Shown: positions 46,445 through 57,418 of the stretch, in pieces
How the letters are laid out: each line of letters opens with the position of its first letter
How positions within the stretch are numbered: the stretch's first letter is position 1
Assembly: GCA_037576215.1 (NCBI GenBank)
Contig: JBANDB010000004.1
Coordinates: 4,898,001 to 4,962,000, forward strand
Origin: Armillaria gallica
Lineage: Eukaryota; Basidiomycota; Agaricomycetes; Agaricales; Physalacriaceae
DNA length: 64,000 nt
Direction of reading: 5' to 3'
Translations under genes and position numbers: made by a program
The notes under the pieces: model-generated
The model's input: only the letters and a program-made list of their open reading frames with translations
Told to the model about the DNA's origin: nothing
The model's database searches: none

Positions 46445-48601
46445 ATGTCCGAAGCCTCGTTGAAGGGATCCCCCCACTACGAGCACCTGAGCCAATCGTG
46501 CATGGACTCCTCAAGCATTTCAAGCTCGTGGACTTGGCCAAAGTCCCCTCCGAGTCACAAACCCTCTCGCATCCACCATCCACTCATTCCATCACCTCCT
46601 CCCCCCACGACATTCTTTTCTCGAAATTGGTCCGTCATCAGTCTTGCGTTGCTGACAACAGCCACTTTTGTCTGGACCGCGTTCTTCGCCCATGCATCCA
46701 CCAACTTGTCACGGTCGACAATCCACTTCCATGGAGGGAGAGAAATCTCAGGAGAGCCTGACCCTCCGCTCATCCGGTTAGGGTCGCCTTCGATGACGAT
46801 TTTATTGTTGCAGATCAGCACTTCTGTGACGACGCTTCTGCTGGGCGAGCTGGCGATCGCATGCTATGAAAGGGTAAGGTGGCAGAGGGCGTCGTCCTTA
46901 TCCGGTCTGTCAGGCGGTACTTTACTGGGGTTATCGAGGGCGACGAGTATCATGGGCGTCGCCCTGTTGTCCACGAAAGCAAAGGTCTCTTGGTCTACAC
47001 GATTGTGGTGCCTGAAACGAATGTTCACCTATATTGTCGTGTCATTCGTCGGAGTCGTCTTTCTCTTCGATATCAACTTCATTACATTTTTCCCGGTCAC
47101 CATCGACATGGCTACCACGACAACCACCGGGTGGGGGGAATTCAACAGCAGCCTCTTTCAGTATAACCCTCTTGGCTTTCAGGGATTCCTGACCAATCCT
47201 CGACAGACCGTCCCAATTGAGGCTACCGAAGGGCGATGCCATGCGACCGTTGACTCTGTCGCCTCCTTGGCGAACTGCACGTCCTACGCCATCGTCACTA
47301 GCGTAGATTATCTCGACGCTGACGGACAGGCTGGATACGGCCTTGGCTCACAGGATTGGTTTAGCGAGGATCAGGATAATGACGGTCGCACGGGTTACAT
47401 GCCAATGATCGAGACCCCATGGATTGTCTCGTTTTATCCTCATGCATATGGACATCACTTCAGTAGCGGCGAGTGCCAGGCATGGATAGCACCCTACTAC
47501 TATTCCGAGCCCGGGATGAACGACGTTGCGTTGCGAATCTGTTTGAGCACGCTGGATAATGGCGGGCGTAATGATTCTACTACGATTTTGGCTCAGATCG
47601 CCGTATGTGGCGGGGTCGACGGTAACATCTCGACTGGCGATTGTCACGCTGCGCTTGACGACCCATCGTACACCGGTTGGGGGTTTCACGGCGCTTCGGA
47701 AGCAGTCAGGGCCAATCCGCCTTTGAATCTTACCATGACTGTGACTAAAGTAGGCTTATCTAAATTCACGCGCCAAAGCATGCATCTGATATATATTTAT
47801 AACAGAGGACCGCGTCTCCCGTCTACGATTTGAAGAATGGCTCTGTCATGGATATCGAGATTCCTTTTTATCAGCATCCAGGTATGTTTACGCATACACA
47901 TTCTGGGTCCCTGGGCTCATTCCGTAACGACTGTGGTTAGGATTGATGGATCTTACACCTGATAGCTGGTGGGCGCCAGTTCCCGCAGACCGCGACGCTC
48001 CTCTTCCTGCTTCTATTGATGCAGATGCTTTTCGGAACTTTACATTTTCCATATATGACGGAGTATATGGAAACGTGTCCGACGTGTTCTCCGTCCCGAA
48101 CGCTATGATAAACACGATGGTCCGTCTAATAAGCACCAGCAACTCACTATTTGCATACGAACACGCCAAAGGTATGCTATTCTCAATGCGAAGAAAAGAT
48201 TAACATGCTTAAGGGCTCGCATCATAGATCTCCTAGCCTACACCCTTCGTTCAGGATCCAATCTTCCCGCGTCAGCACCTTTAAACTTCACCCGCGGGTT
48301 TGCATGTTATACTCGAGATCGACTGCAGATATCGCAGACCTCATGGATCCTGTTCATGGTCCTCGGTGGCTCTGTCCTACTCAGTTGTTACATCCTCATC
48401 GTGCTTACCTCCATGTGGAACCGGAACAGCTACACTACGTTCTTCCCCGAAGTGGATTTCGCCGCTGGATTCGTGGGTGGCGGCGGCGGCGATCATCACC
48501 AGGCGGACGTTGTTTCGCGGCTACAACATGTCAGCTCAGGAGAGGTGGTGGATAGCATGGCGTCTACGACATTTCGGATCGTGGGCGGGAGGCGGGCATG
48601 A
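46445..48601 (+). CDS. Multi-pass membrane protein with large glycosylated ectodomain (661 aa)
   Basis: Four exons (46445-47749, 47806-47881, 47941-48171, 48228-48601) join in phase. Predicted helices by eye: about residues 60-80 (SVISLALLTTATFVWTAFFA), 115-137 (TILLLQISTSVTTLLLGELA), 190-212 (FTYIVVSFVGVVFLFDINFI) and a C-terminal one about 580-600 (WILFMVLGGSVLLSCYILIV). Between the third and last lies a domain of about 370 residues with many N-glycosylation sequons (NSS, NCT, NDS, NIS, NLT, NGS, NFT, NVS) and several cysteines, so it probably faces outside. The N-terminal 55 residues are Ser/Pro-rich and cytosolic. The layout is familiar from agaricomycete hypothetical proteins but no function is known. 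Confidence 0.8.
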
Positions 48602-49579
48602 GCTGGACGTTAGCAGGCGAGCTTTTGTTGACGACAAGAGTTGGGGCGGACTTTTTCTCTCCTGAGTGACCAGTAGCTCCCTACAGTCCCCTCCGCTTCC
48701 AGCATTCATCGATATTTCTTCGCGTTTCCACGCAACGGCTATCACATCGTCCGGTTTGCTGATTGTACGTTGAACGGTTTTACAGATGTTAATCAGTTGA
48801 CCTGACCTCTGTAAAGTAATGTCAGCGTCGGATGAAGCTCCCTTCATCATATTCTGGCCTTATCCACCTCTTGAAGAAAGATGAAGCAGCTGTTTAGACA
48901 TACGTGGACGAAGCTTCAAACCCAACTTCATACCGAGGATATAAAGCATTCCCCAGTTTGCTTTCTTCATTCAAGGAGATGTCTTTACATCTGTCTCGAT
49001 CTTTCGTCTCAAGGTTACTTTGACGGTTTGAAGGACAGCTGGCTCCTTTGAACCCTTTCTCCATAATGGAGGAGAAGGGCATGCTCAGAACCATCAAATA
49101 GTTCTGGGCTCTACGTTGCGTGTTAAGGGTGCTGACCCGCCGCATATGGACGTTGGGCGTCATTCAAAGAAGCCGCTTGTCTTGTATACTTTCTGCAATA
49201 TGATGTAGATGGATGGCCTCGACATCTTTGGATAATGTCTGCTCGTGACCTCGTACTGTTGCAGGACTTCCATATTTAGATCCTGTGTACCAATGCAGGT
49301 CAGTGACACATCAATGGAGGCACTCGATATGCCTCTATTCCTCGGAAAAGAATCGGGGATTTGCTCTTTACAGTGCTGAGACATCATAACATAAGCGAGT
49401 TCACCACAGCACCACCAGCTCGTTATATCGTCGTACGTGGTTCAAGGATGCCGAGTGCCGTCTGTGAAAACTTATTCCTGGTAGTCGGAAAGCTCACTTA
49501 CGGATTTCCATGTCTATACTTCGGCAGGACGCTGACGTACGATTCGTCTTTGTTCTCCCGTGGCCCACCTTACTGATAT
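48602..49579. other. Intergenic or 5' exons of next gene
   Basis: No gene supported. A good acceptor (TTTGCAG at 49580-49586) precedes the coding stretch of the next ORF, so its first exon may lie in this gap. Confidence 0.35.
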
Positions 49580-50344
49580 TTGCAGGAAGCATCTGAGGAG
49601 CATTTGCCTACTATGTACGATGCTTTCAACGGCCTCAGTGACATGGAGGCCTCCGTCTTCCACCACATGAACTATTTGATCACAGCATGTACTCCTTTCC
49701 ACGAGGAAGCAACACTGGTCATCTTCGAGCCTCTCCGTGATGCCGTTGTTGATTTCCTCAATCCAGTCGTCGAAGTTTGGCAACTTGGAGCGCTCGTCGT
49801 CAGCTACCTTGCAGACCGATCAATGCCGTCCTGGGTCGCCGGAAAGTACCGCTCCATGCGACTGAATGCGCAATCCGCCAGAAGATGTTTCGCCGTCCTC
49901 GATGTAGCCATCGTCAACATCCAGGCTCCGCTGCTTGATCACCTCCGAGGATCATCTGGACTCGAACCGCTCCTTCGCGCATTGAAGTGGCTTGGGACAT
50001 CGTCGACACCAGTGGATATATTGGACAGCTTGCCTCAGCTATTGATCGAATTTCACAAGTATTGTCGGCGCACTATGCAGTGTCTCGACATTATCGAGTA
50101 CTTCGTCGTTGGCCTGCATGATTTTTTCAGTGACGAGGGCTGTGTAGGAGAATTGACCGGGCCCGAGGAAATATGCCGGCGCATGCGTGATCTGAGCCAA
50201 TTTGCGATCAAAGGCATCTCGTCTGCTTCTTCTCACCGGTATAGGCTCGGATTGAAGGGGTCGAAGGTACGGGCCATATCGGATTACACGAGCCGATATC
50301 ATCTTCGCGAGGACTCTACATTTTCACAAATTATCCCTACTTAA
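49580..50344 (+). CDS. Hypothetical helical protein, 254 codons
   Basis: An uninterrupted frame ending at 50344. It looks mostly alpha-helical, with no signal peptide, no clear membrane segment and evenly spread cysteines. No family is recognised. The listed start lies inside what looks like a splice acceptor (TTTGCAG|GAAGC), so the true start may be in an upstream exon and the first few residues may not be coding. The base use and length make a real gene likely. Confidence 0.5.
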   Translation: MQEASEEHLPTMYDAFNGLSDMEASVFHHMNYLITACTPFHEEATLVIFEPLRDAVVDFLNPVVEVWQLGALVVSYLADRSMPSWVAGKYRSMRLNAQSARRCFAVLDVAIVNIQAPLLDHLRGSSGLEPLLRALKWLGTSSTPVDILDSLPQLLIEFHKYCRRTMQCLDIIEYFVVGLHDFFSDEGCVGELTGPEEICRRMRDLSQFAIKGISSASSHRYRLGLKGSKVRAISDYTSRYHLREDSTFSQIIPT

Positions 50345-51832
50345 TTGTAATTCAAGAGTACAATTGTAGCAATATATCTCCCCTCCAGTACCTGCTTCCT
50401 GCTTGTCGTCTTCGGTACTGTGCTGAATGAACACTGCTTGTCACTTGTGTGAAGGACGAATCACAGCTACTCATAATTTCAGAGCTTGGAAAGAGTGGAG
50501 TACATACGCGCCATTGACAGTGAAAATGGCACGGTCAGTACCTGCAGAAACACTAGCACCGGGGACAATGCATCCTCACATCCTACGGCGGCTCTGACAG
50601 CAAGGTTACTGTAGGTAAGTATTGGAACCTCGGACGACGGAATCAGATGTTTCATAAGGGCAGCCATTGCAATGGCAAGAACGGAAGAGATGAAGAATAC
50701 AGACCGTCGGAACATTGCTAAGATTGTGAAGGACCACAACTAGAAGTGACTCTCCAGATACTTGACCTGCTGTGGAAAATCTTTACTTTTTGCATTTAGG
50801 GCGAATGCCTATGTATGGGCATAATGCATGAAGGCTTGCTGAATGAGCACCTTTTGCTTAGGGAGCCGGGAAGTCTTGCTTTGACTCGAGATGTATATGT
50901 CATGACTAGGGATTGAAATAGAGCTTGGGACAAATACATTCCCTTTGGATCATACCAAGTTCATAAAGTTCACCGTGACCAACTTCGGACGCGTTTGTGG
51001 CGTGGGAACATAACCTTTGCTTCTACCCTTGACCCAAGGCAGTGTCTGTGGGGAAGTTTTCAAAGCCAATCCGAACCTCGAGCCATGCAAGGCTTACGAA
51101 TTTGACCTTATAAGTGAACGGCTGGCTAGCTGGGGTTGAGCAGAGGCGCTGCGCTCTGGAAAATGTGTGTTTATATTGCTCAGTCTATGAAGTCAATCTT
51201 AGTGAGTCTTGAATGTTTGCTGAGTTGAATATAGGCGAGGCGTTAGCTTACACACGTTTAGAAAGCTCCTGAGAATGTGTCTTCATAGATGGTTAGTCAC
51301 ACATGGTTAATGGGAGTGGCCCAATCCCCCAACGGGCCGATTCGCTGCAAAGTGACGGTTTTTCGAAGAGGAAATGATTAGCCGACGGTAATACATACTC
51401 GGCTTTTCTTTGGTCTCCATGGCGCTAGTCCATATGCTGCGTAGTTGCCATCTAGCCCTCAAGATGTGGTTATTTCATTCCCTAAGGTATGCACTGACAC
51501 CCAGTAATAGCGAATAATGCTCATTTTTCGTGTAAACAGGTAACGGTGGTTTCTGGGCGCTACGCTGTTCCATTATCGAGAGAACGTCTCTGTAAAGTAA
51601 GCGTCTTAATGCTATGATGGGTATAGAACGGCACGGACAAGTCTCAAAAATAGCGGGCTTGTATATGCGGAATACCATTTCGGTTCAAGAGTATGCAGAG
51701 GCTTTCGTACATGTACACCCCGAACCTGAGTCGGAGAAAAATCCTGACCGGAGTGCCTGGTGGTGGAGCAGTACAAAACCTCATCCTCTGCGTCGTCGTT
51801 CCGGCCCCTTTGCCCTGGTCGCATCCTCCACC
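50345..51832. other. No supported gene
   Basis: A minus-strand 86-codon ORF at 50479-50739 has one hydrophobic helix (SVFFISSVLAIAMAALM) after FRR and could be an exon of a decayed membrane protein, but no partner exons were found. The remainder is short ORFs and the upstream region of the glycosyltransferase. Confidence 0.35.
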
Positions 51833-53509
51833 ATGTTCATTCGACCCTCTTTTTCTGGCAGGGACTTCATTTTATTAATGCTGGGAGCATTTTTGACACA
51901 ATTCCTCTCTATCATTCATTCTCACTCTTTCTCGGACACGAATATCGATGTCAACTCCCGCGTCCAGCACATCCACGATGTTCTCTGGGGAAAGGATGCG
52001 TCGCCTGAGTCACAGATTGTGAGACGGCCTAACGAGATAGCCACGGATTTGACTCCGGAGCCTTCGATACCACTGCAGACGATCCACGGCGATCTACCAC
52101 ACACATCCATCATCCACCATGCTCCAGGATGGACACTTTTCCGAAATCTGTACATGTCCAACGGCACGCTATTCCTTCTCTCTTCAAATCGCTCTTTCCC
52201 CGAGTTCCGTCTAATGATCAGCTCTGCTATTCACATGGTGAACACACCCGAAAACGCCGCGCTGAGCGAACCTACATTACAGCACATGAATTATATTACT
52301 CCTCTAGAAGCTCGGAAACGCTGGGGAGGGACTAAAAATCGCGTATGGACAGTAGAAGGAAATACGGTATGTTTTTCGAACCGCATGCGCTACTTTCTCA
52401 TATCATTTTCTTAGCTCCTCGTCAATGAACCAAGTCAATTTCTGGGACATTTCTATCACCTAGTCGCTGAACTCTTCTTCGGGGTCCAAGCCTTTTGGCA
52501 CGGAGCCTTCTCGGCAGTTCCTGCTTTTGGTGCCTACTCCGCCAAGGTCACCCACCCTGCACCGCCAGCACTAGACCGTGTGATATTCGCGCATAGTGAC
52601 GGGAATGGGTGGCGCGACCGCCCTGGGTTTAATGCGTATTTTATGCGCGCCGCGTATCCCTCGCTTGCCATTGAAGATAAGCAAGAATGGGAAGACCGAA
52701 TAGCCAGTACCTCGGGATTGTCTGTTGATCGTGCATGGCATTTTCCGCTCGTTCTCCTTAGTGATCGGAGCGCATCCCATCGTGGTGCACTGTGCGGGAG
52801 TCAGACTCAGCGCATTGCATCCGAAGCTTGGGACTACATGCGCGAGCAATCACGGTTCACGCCATTGGAGATCAAGGGCGGCGGGTGGTGGGAGCCTATT
52901 CGCGCGTCCGTATTGAAGTTCTCTGGTCTGGACATTGTCAGGAAGGACGGAGATGACCTTCCAATGCCGGACAAGGTTGTGATCACCTATATCAGCCGGC
53001 AGGGCACGCCGAGGAGGAGGCTTACAGACGAGGCACATGATTCGTTGGTAATGGCTCTGGAGGAGCTCGTCGAGAGGAAGAAAGACGAGGGCTGGGAACT
53101 CAATGTCATGCAAGCTGAGCGCATGTCGAAGGATGCTCAGGTGCATGCTGCTGCCCGGACAACGATCCTGCTTGGAGTCCACGGAAATGGACTGACTCAC
53201 CTACTTTTTATGCCTCCGACAAAGGTGTCCACGGTGATTGAGATTTTCTATCCAGGAGGATTTGCGCACGATTACCACTGGACGGCCCGAGCCCTCGGAA
53301 TGTCGCATGTTGCGGTCTGGAATGATACGTTAGTGCTGATTCTGTTTCCTTCTCTTTCGCTCGATACTGATGTAACGTGTACCAGCTATTACACGCACCC
53401 GAATGAGCCTGACATCGGTTACCCCGAAGGATTTCAAGGGGATTATATTCCGGTCCATGGACCAACTGTCGCACGGATAATCGAGGACCGTATTGCACAA
53501 AGATTATGA
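51833..53509 (+). CDS. GT61-family glycosyltransferase, type II membrane protein
   Basis: Three exons (51833-52366, 52415-53328, 53386-53509) encode 523 aa. A single hydrophobic helix near the N-terminus (FILLMLGAFLTQFLSII, about residues 10-30) predicts a Golgi or ER type II protein with a lumenal enzyme domain. The C-terminal half shows the GT61 (DUF563) pattern: a tract beginning NEPSQFLGHFYH, ITYISRQ...RRRL, then LLGVHGNGLTHLLFM, and HDYHWTARALGM. Family members transfer xylose, arabinose or N-acetylglucosamine to glycans or proteins; the substrate here is unknown. The start was chosen for its CCACC ATG context and for keeping the anchor near the N-terminus; the frame stays open upstream to 51614. 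Confidence 0.88.
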
Positions 53510-53960
53510 TAGACAAATCCCCTGAGCTTCACAGAGACCTACTTATTTGTCAATTACCACATCTTGTACCAAGTCGATGTATTCTAGAATTTCATGTCAT
53601 ATAAGGTGTTGTGTTTTATTCGACGACTTGGTAATACTACTACTGTACATTTTCAGTTTGTAAGCCTTGTGTATTTTGTGCTGCTCCTATGCTCTCAACG
53701 ATGCTCTAGTTCTCAAATCCAGGGTACCATAGTATGAGATGCTTCACTTTGGCAGTTGTTTTACGTTAAGCGCCTCAATTCCTAGAAGGTCAGGATAAAT
53801 ATTACCTGGCGCTTATGTGTGGGAAACAGGCTGGCGGTCTTCTCTCACGACTGTCTTGCCATAACCTTGCCATCAGATCAGCAACAGGTAGCGTCTCGAC
53901 CTCACGGATAGTTCCTATCTAAACTGACTGTTGGGCTGTATGCAGATTTCTTTTGCAACC
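53510..53960. other. Intergenic
   Basis: 3' UTR of the glycosyltransferase gene and promoter of the MYND gene. An in-frame ATG at 53931 lies upstream of the chosen start. Nothing else is seen. Confidence 0.45.
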
Positions 53961-54768
53961 ATGCAAAATACCTGTCTCGTCTGTGATACTCCAGCTAACA
54001 CCCGCTGCGCTAAATGTACAAGCGTCTATTATTGCAGCAAGGCGCACATCGCCCAAGTGCATCTCTTTCTTGTGCATCGCCGTGAAATATACTCAGAAGA
54101 ACTTCATCTACTAGGACTGGCCCATGCACAAAGCATATTGCAAGCGAGTCCGTGCCGCCGCCAACACCTTTGACGCTATCCTCTTTGGCGTCAATGAAAT
54201 CAAACCTCGGGCTATCAAACTCCCTTGGTCATACGGTCCTGTTGATGAAGATGATCCTAGAGGCTGGCAGTTGCTAGAAAGAGAGCCATGGCTTGGTGGC
54301 AAAGATCGCTGTCCCCATTTTTTCTATGTTGGCACGTTTGGGGTTAATGGACCATCGCTCGGTCGTGTTCTCGCACTATACTATGACGAGAACTTCTTGA
54401 TCAACGGGTCCCCCATCAACCGCTGCATTCAGAATATTACCAAAGGCAAAGCCGCGCACCCTTGGGCAGGAGACGTTCTAGCACTTAGGTCAAGGGGATT
54501 ACACTCGCTGGATTGGTACAACGACGCAATTATAGAGGAGGACTTGGCGCCGTTGGTTCGGTTTTTCGAGGATTACGGGAAAGAGGATGATCCGGCTGTC
54601 CGCGTCAGCAATGCTGTCGGCTCAGAGAAAGGGGAAAATGCTCAAGTTGCTGCTGATATTGATGCCGCCAGCGCGAGCGTAACAGCCGAACCTAGCACAG
54701 CTGATTTCAAACCTTTTGCGTTCGTCGTATTTGTTTTACTGTTTTTTTTGTGGACCGTGCTCGTTTAA
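53961..54768 (+). CDS. MYND zinc-finger protein with C-terminal membrane anchor (249 aa)
   Basis: Two exons (53961-54056, 54115-54768) are joined by a 58-nt intron inside the zinc finger. The N-terminus is a full MYND finger: CLVC ... CAKC ... YYCSKAHIAQ joined to DWPMHKAYC. The rest is a domain of about 190 residues often seen after MYND in agaricomycetes (LPWSYGPVDEDDPRGW; RCIQNITKG), function unknown. The last 17 residues before the stop are hydrophobic (FAFVVFVLLFFLWTVLV), which predicts a tail-anchored protein with the finger facing the cytosol. MYND fingers mediate protein contacts. An upstream in-frame ATG at 53931 would add ten residues. Confidence 0.82.
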
Positions 54769-54927
54769 ATGACTCAATAGGAGATATTGACTGACAGAGG
54801 GCTTTTAGATAACTGTTTTGTGTCTGATATGATGGAATAAATGAAGGAAATAGAAAAAAGTGTTAGATGAAGATGTCCGGATTTCGGAAGCAGAAGACAT
54901 CGTGAATATACTTAAGCGCCAAGGAAC

Positions 54928-55601
54928 ATGTCGAGTTATCGATTAAAGCACTCCGAGAACTCGTCCAGGCCAGTATCAACGACGAATCAGTGTGTCATGT
55001 CCGATGCTGTGACCGACCTCTTGTCGAGAGAGATTTCTTACCACTCCTTCCTTTCGCCTTACACACATGTTTTCAAGTCCAGAGAGCTAGGAACGCCAGC
55101 CATGAGCCGCGTTTACTGTCAGAACCTTATCTGCTCGGCTTTCCTTGGTTCGTCAGAAGGAAGAGACGGCGACATGGAGTGTACAGCATGCAGGACAACT
55201 GTCTGCCCTTTATACGAGCAGAATACACAATCGAGGAGAGAACTGTGTCGAAAACGCTGCGATTCAAGACTTGCATGCGCTAGCCCGAGACCAGCGATGG
55301 TAGACCTGTCCTAGATGTCATCCAATTATTGAGCTCAATCATGGTTGCTACCATAGACATGCAAGTGCTTCAGTTCTGCTACGTTTGTGCGGTACCGTGG
55401 AAAATTTGCTCCTGCCCGAAGTGGGATGAAGATCGATTGTATATCACTGCTCAGCGGAGGGTGGAGGAGGAGATGGGTCCTCGCGCCACAGTAGTCGCAC
55501 CAGATATTATCCAGAGAGCGGTGGCAGCGAAAGCAGAGCCCCAACCACGACTGCGTCCAACACAGCTGGCTGGCAAGAAGAAATGGGGGAGTAAGATATG
55601 A
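54928..55601 (+). pseudogene. RBR-type (IBR) E3 ubiquitin ligase, broken
   Basis: Recognisable pieces of the agaricomycete RBR ligase lie in order but in different frames. Part of the first RING region is CHVRCCDRPL (frame from 54990). Then come ELGTPAMSRVYC...CSAFLG and CTACRTTVC (frame from 54928), RCHPIIELNHGCYH, and QFCYVCAVPWKICSCPKW (frame from 55329). Shifts occur near 55070 and 55370, and a TAG interrupts the tract near 55300 between the RW and TCPRC residues. No introns explain these joints. The N-terminal half of the RING is missing. It is a decayed copy. Confidence 0.65.
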
Positions 55602-55822
55602 AGAATGCAATTGATGGCCATTCAGAAGGTACTATTGTGAGCATCCTGACACTGTATTCGTCATCCAGGTATGTCGCCACTGTGGATTAGCGGCATGTGT
55701 TTGCTGTACTGTAGTCGGAATCGGTTGCTGTGATGGCCTTAATAGCCGAAGAACATTGAAGTTCGAACTTATTTGTGTCCTGTAGAATATTCTGTGGCGC
55801 TTGGCCTAAATGAACAGCAATT

Positions 55823-57418
55823 TTGAATGACTGGTTGTGCACTCTGGAAAAAATAAATGAGAAAAACGGGATAGGGGGAGCCGAGGATGCCGAAGCGCTA
55901 TGTGGTTCTGACGGCATTGACTTTCCTTCGGATTTCCCACGCCATTTAGGAGTAAGTCTAAGTTACGTCAACGGCATCGAATCAGCCTTCCAAACCATGA
56001 GCACCAAACTTCAGAATCCCGCAATTGAAACAGTAAAGAACGCCCTGACCGAAAGGACTTTCAGTCTTGGCCAACTCGAGGTGTCTTCCAACAAGCTCCT
56101 ACTCTTCTATTCCAAGCAGCAAGAAAGAAAGGAAGGGGTAGCACTGTATGATCTCACGCCACTACTTTTCCCTAACCCATTCTTCTAGCCTCTTGAATCT
56201 TGCTAGCGTCTCTAAGGAATCCCTTCGCGGCCTTTGTGACACCGCTGAAGCTGCAGGATTCGGTCTGGGTAATCAGAATACATTTGATGAAACGTACGGC
56301 AAGTCCAAGACGCACGACACCACTCAATTCTCTTGCAACTTTGACCCGCGAGCGACCAAAATCTTCGGCCAAGTATAAGCTGACCTCATTGAAGGCCCAG
56401 ACGAGATCCCGAAGGTCCTGTGGTGAGATGGCAGATACTAATCATTCTTTTCAGGCGAAGGAGACTTTTTCAAGGCCCATAAAGACACTCCTTCTGCTGA
56501 AAATATGATGGGATCTCTGGTCATCATTTTTCCTACGGCCCACACCTGTTCTCCAAGACGGCCATGAATGGACCTTTGGTGCTAAGAAGATGCTTGCGAA
56601 CAGTATGTCCGAGGCTCCCGTGATCTCATATGTCGCGTTCTACAGCGATACAGAGCATGAGGTTCTTCCCGTAACTTCGGGTGTTCGGGTAACTTTAACG
56701 TACAATTTATATCTTGAAGATAAGAAGCCGACTGTCCCTGCCCTCGTTGCCGAATCCTCTAGTGATCCTACGCCAGTCGATGTTCTGAAGCCGGCGCTGC
56801 AAACCCTTCTAACAGACAAGAATTTCCTTCCCGAGGGAGGCTTGCTGAGGTTCGGACTGCGGCATCAGTACCCCTTCGCGGTCTCTAAATATCGCGGTGG
56901 AACGAGCTCATTCAAAACCGACGGCAACCCTAATGACGATTTCAACGATTATATTCGCAGTGGCTAATTCATAGCACAAGGACGCAAAAAGCTGTCGCAG
57001 TTGGCGAATTGTCTCAAAGGCAGCGATCCCAGTATTCTACGAGCCTGTCGCGAGCTTGTCTTGAACGCCAACATTCGTATCCTCTACCGACCCCGAGGCT
57101 GGGAAGTCATCTACATGACTGACCATATCATACCTGAACAAGATTCGGGATATTATGAGGATGAAGAGCTGGAGGAGTTGTTGCTGAAAGGAAGTGGGAC
57201 ACTTATATCGGCATCCGACGAGTATGTGAAGGATCAGCTCCAGGATAGTGGAAATGCCAGAGGTTGTTTGAGTTACTCCGATTACGTTCAATCGAATGGA
57301 GTCGAGCTACATGGTATATGGGAACGAGCCTTCTGTCGGTTATTTATACGGCGATGTTTGTCTCGTTGTAAAAGTTGTACAGCCCGGAAGTCGGATGGAT
57401 TGATAAAGCTTAAGTAGG
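55823..57418 (+). pseudogene. 2-oxoglutarate/Fe(II) oxygenase (prolyl-hydroxylase-like), broken
   Basis: Exon 55823-56145 joins through a 43-nt intron (56146-56188) to LLNLASVSKESLRGLCDTAE. The next block ends in an in-frame TAA (56376-56378). In another frame follows GEGDFFKAHKDTPSAENMMGS with the iron-binding His-x-Asp (codons 56478-56486), then PVISYVAFYSDTEHEVLPV and VRVTLTYNLY (56590-56967), and a C-terminal block (57001-57417). Agaricomycete genomes carry many proteins of this type. The stops and frame changes are not explained by introns, so it is called a pseudogene. A few lesions could be mis-called intron joints. Confidence 0.65.
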
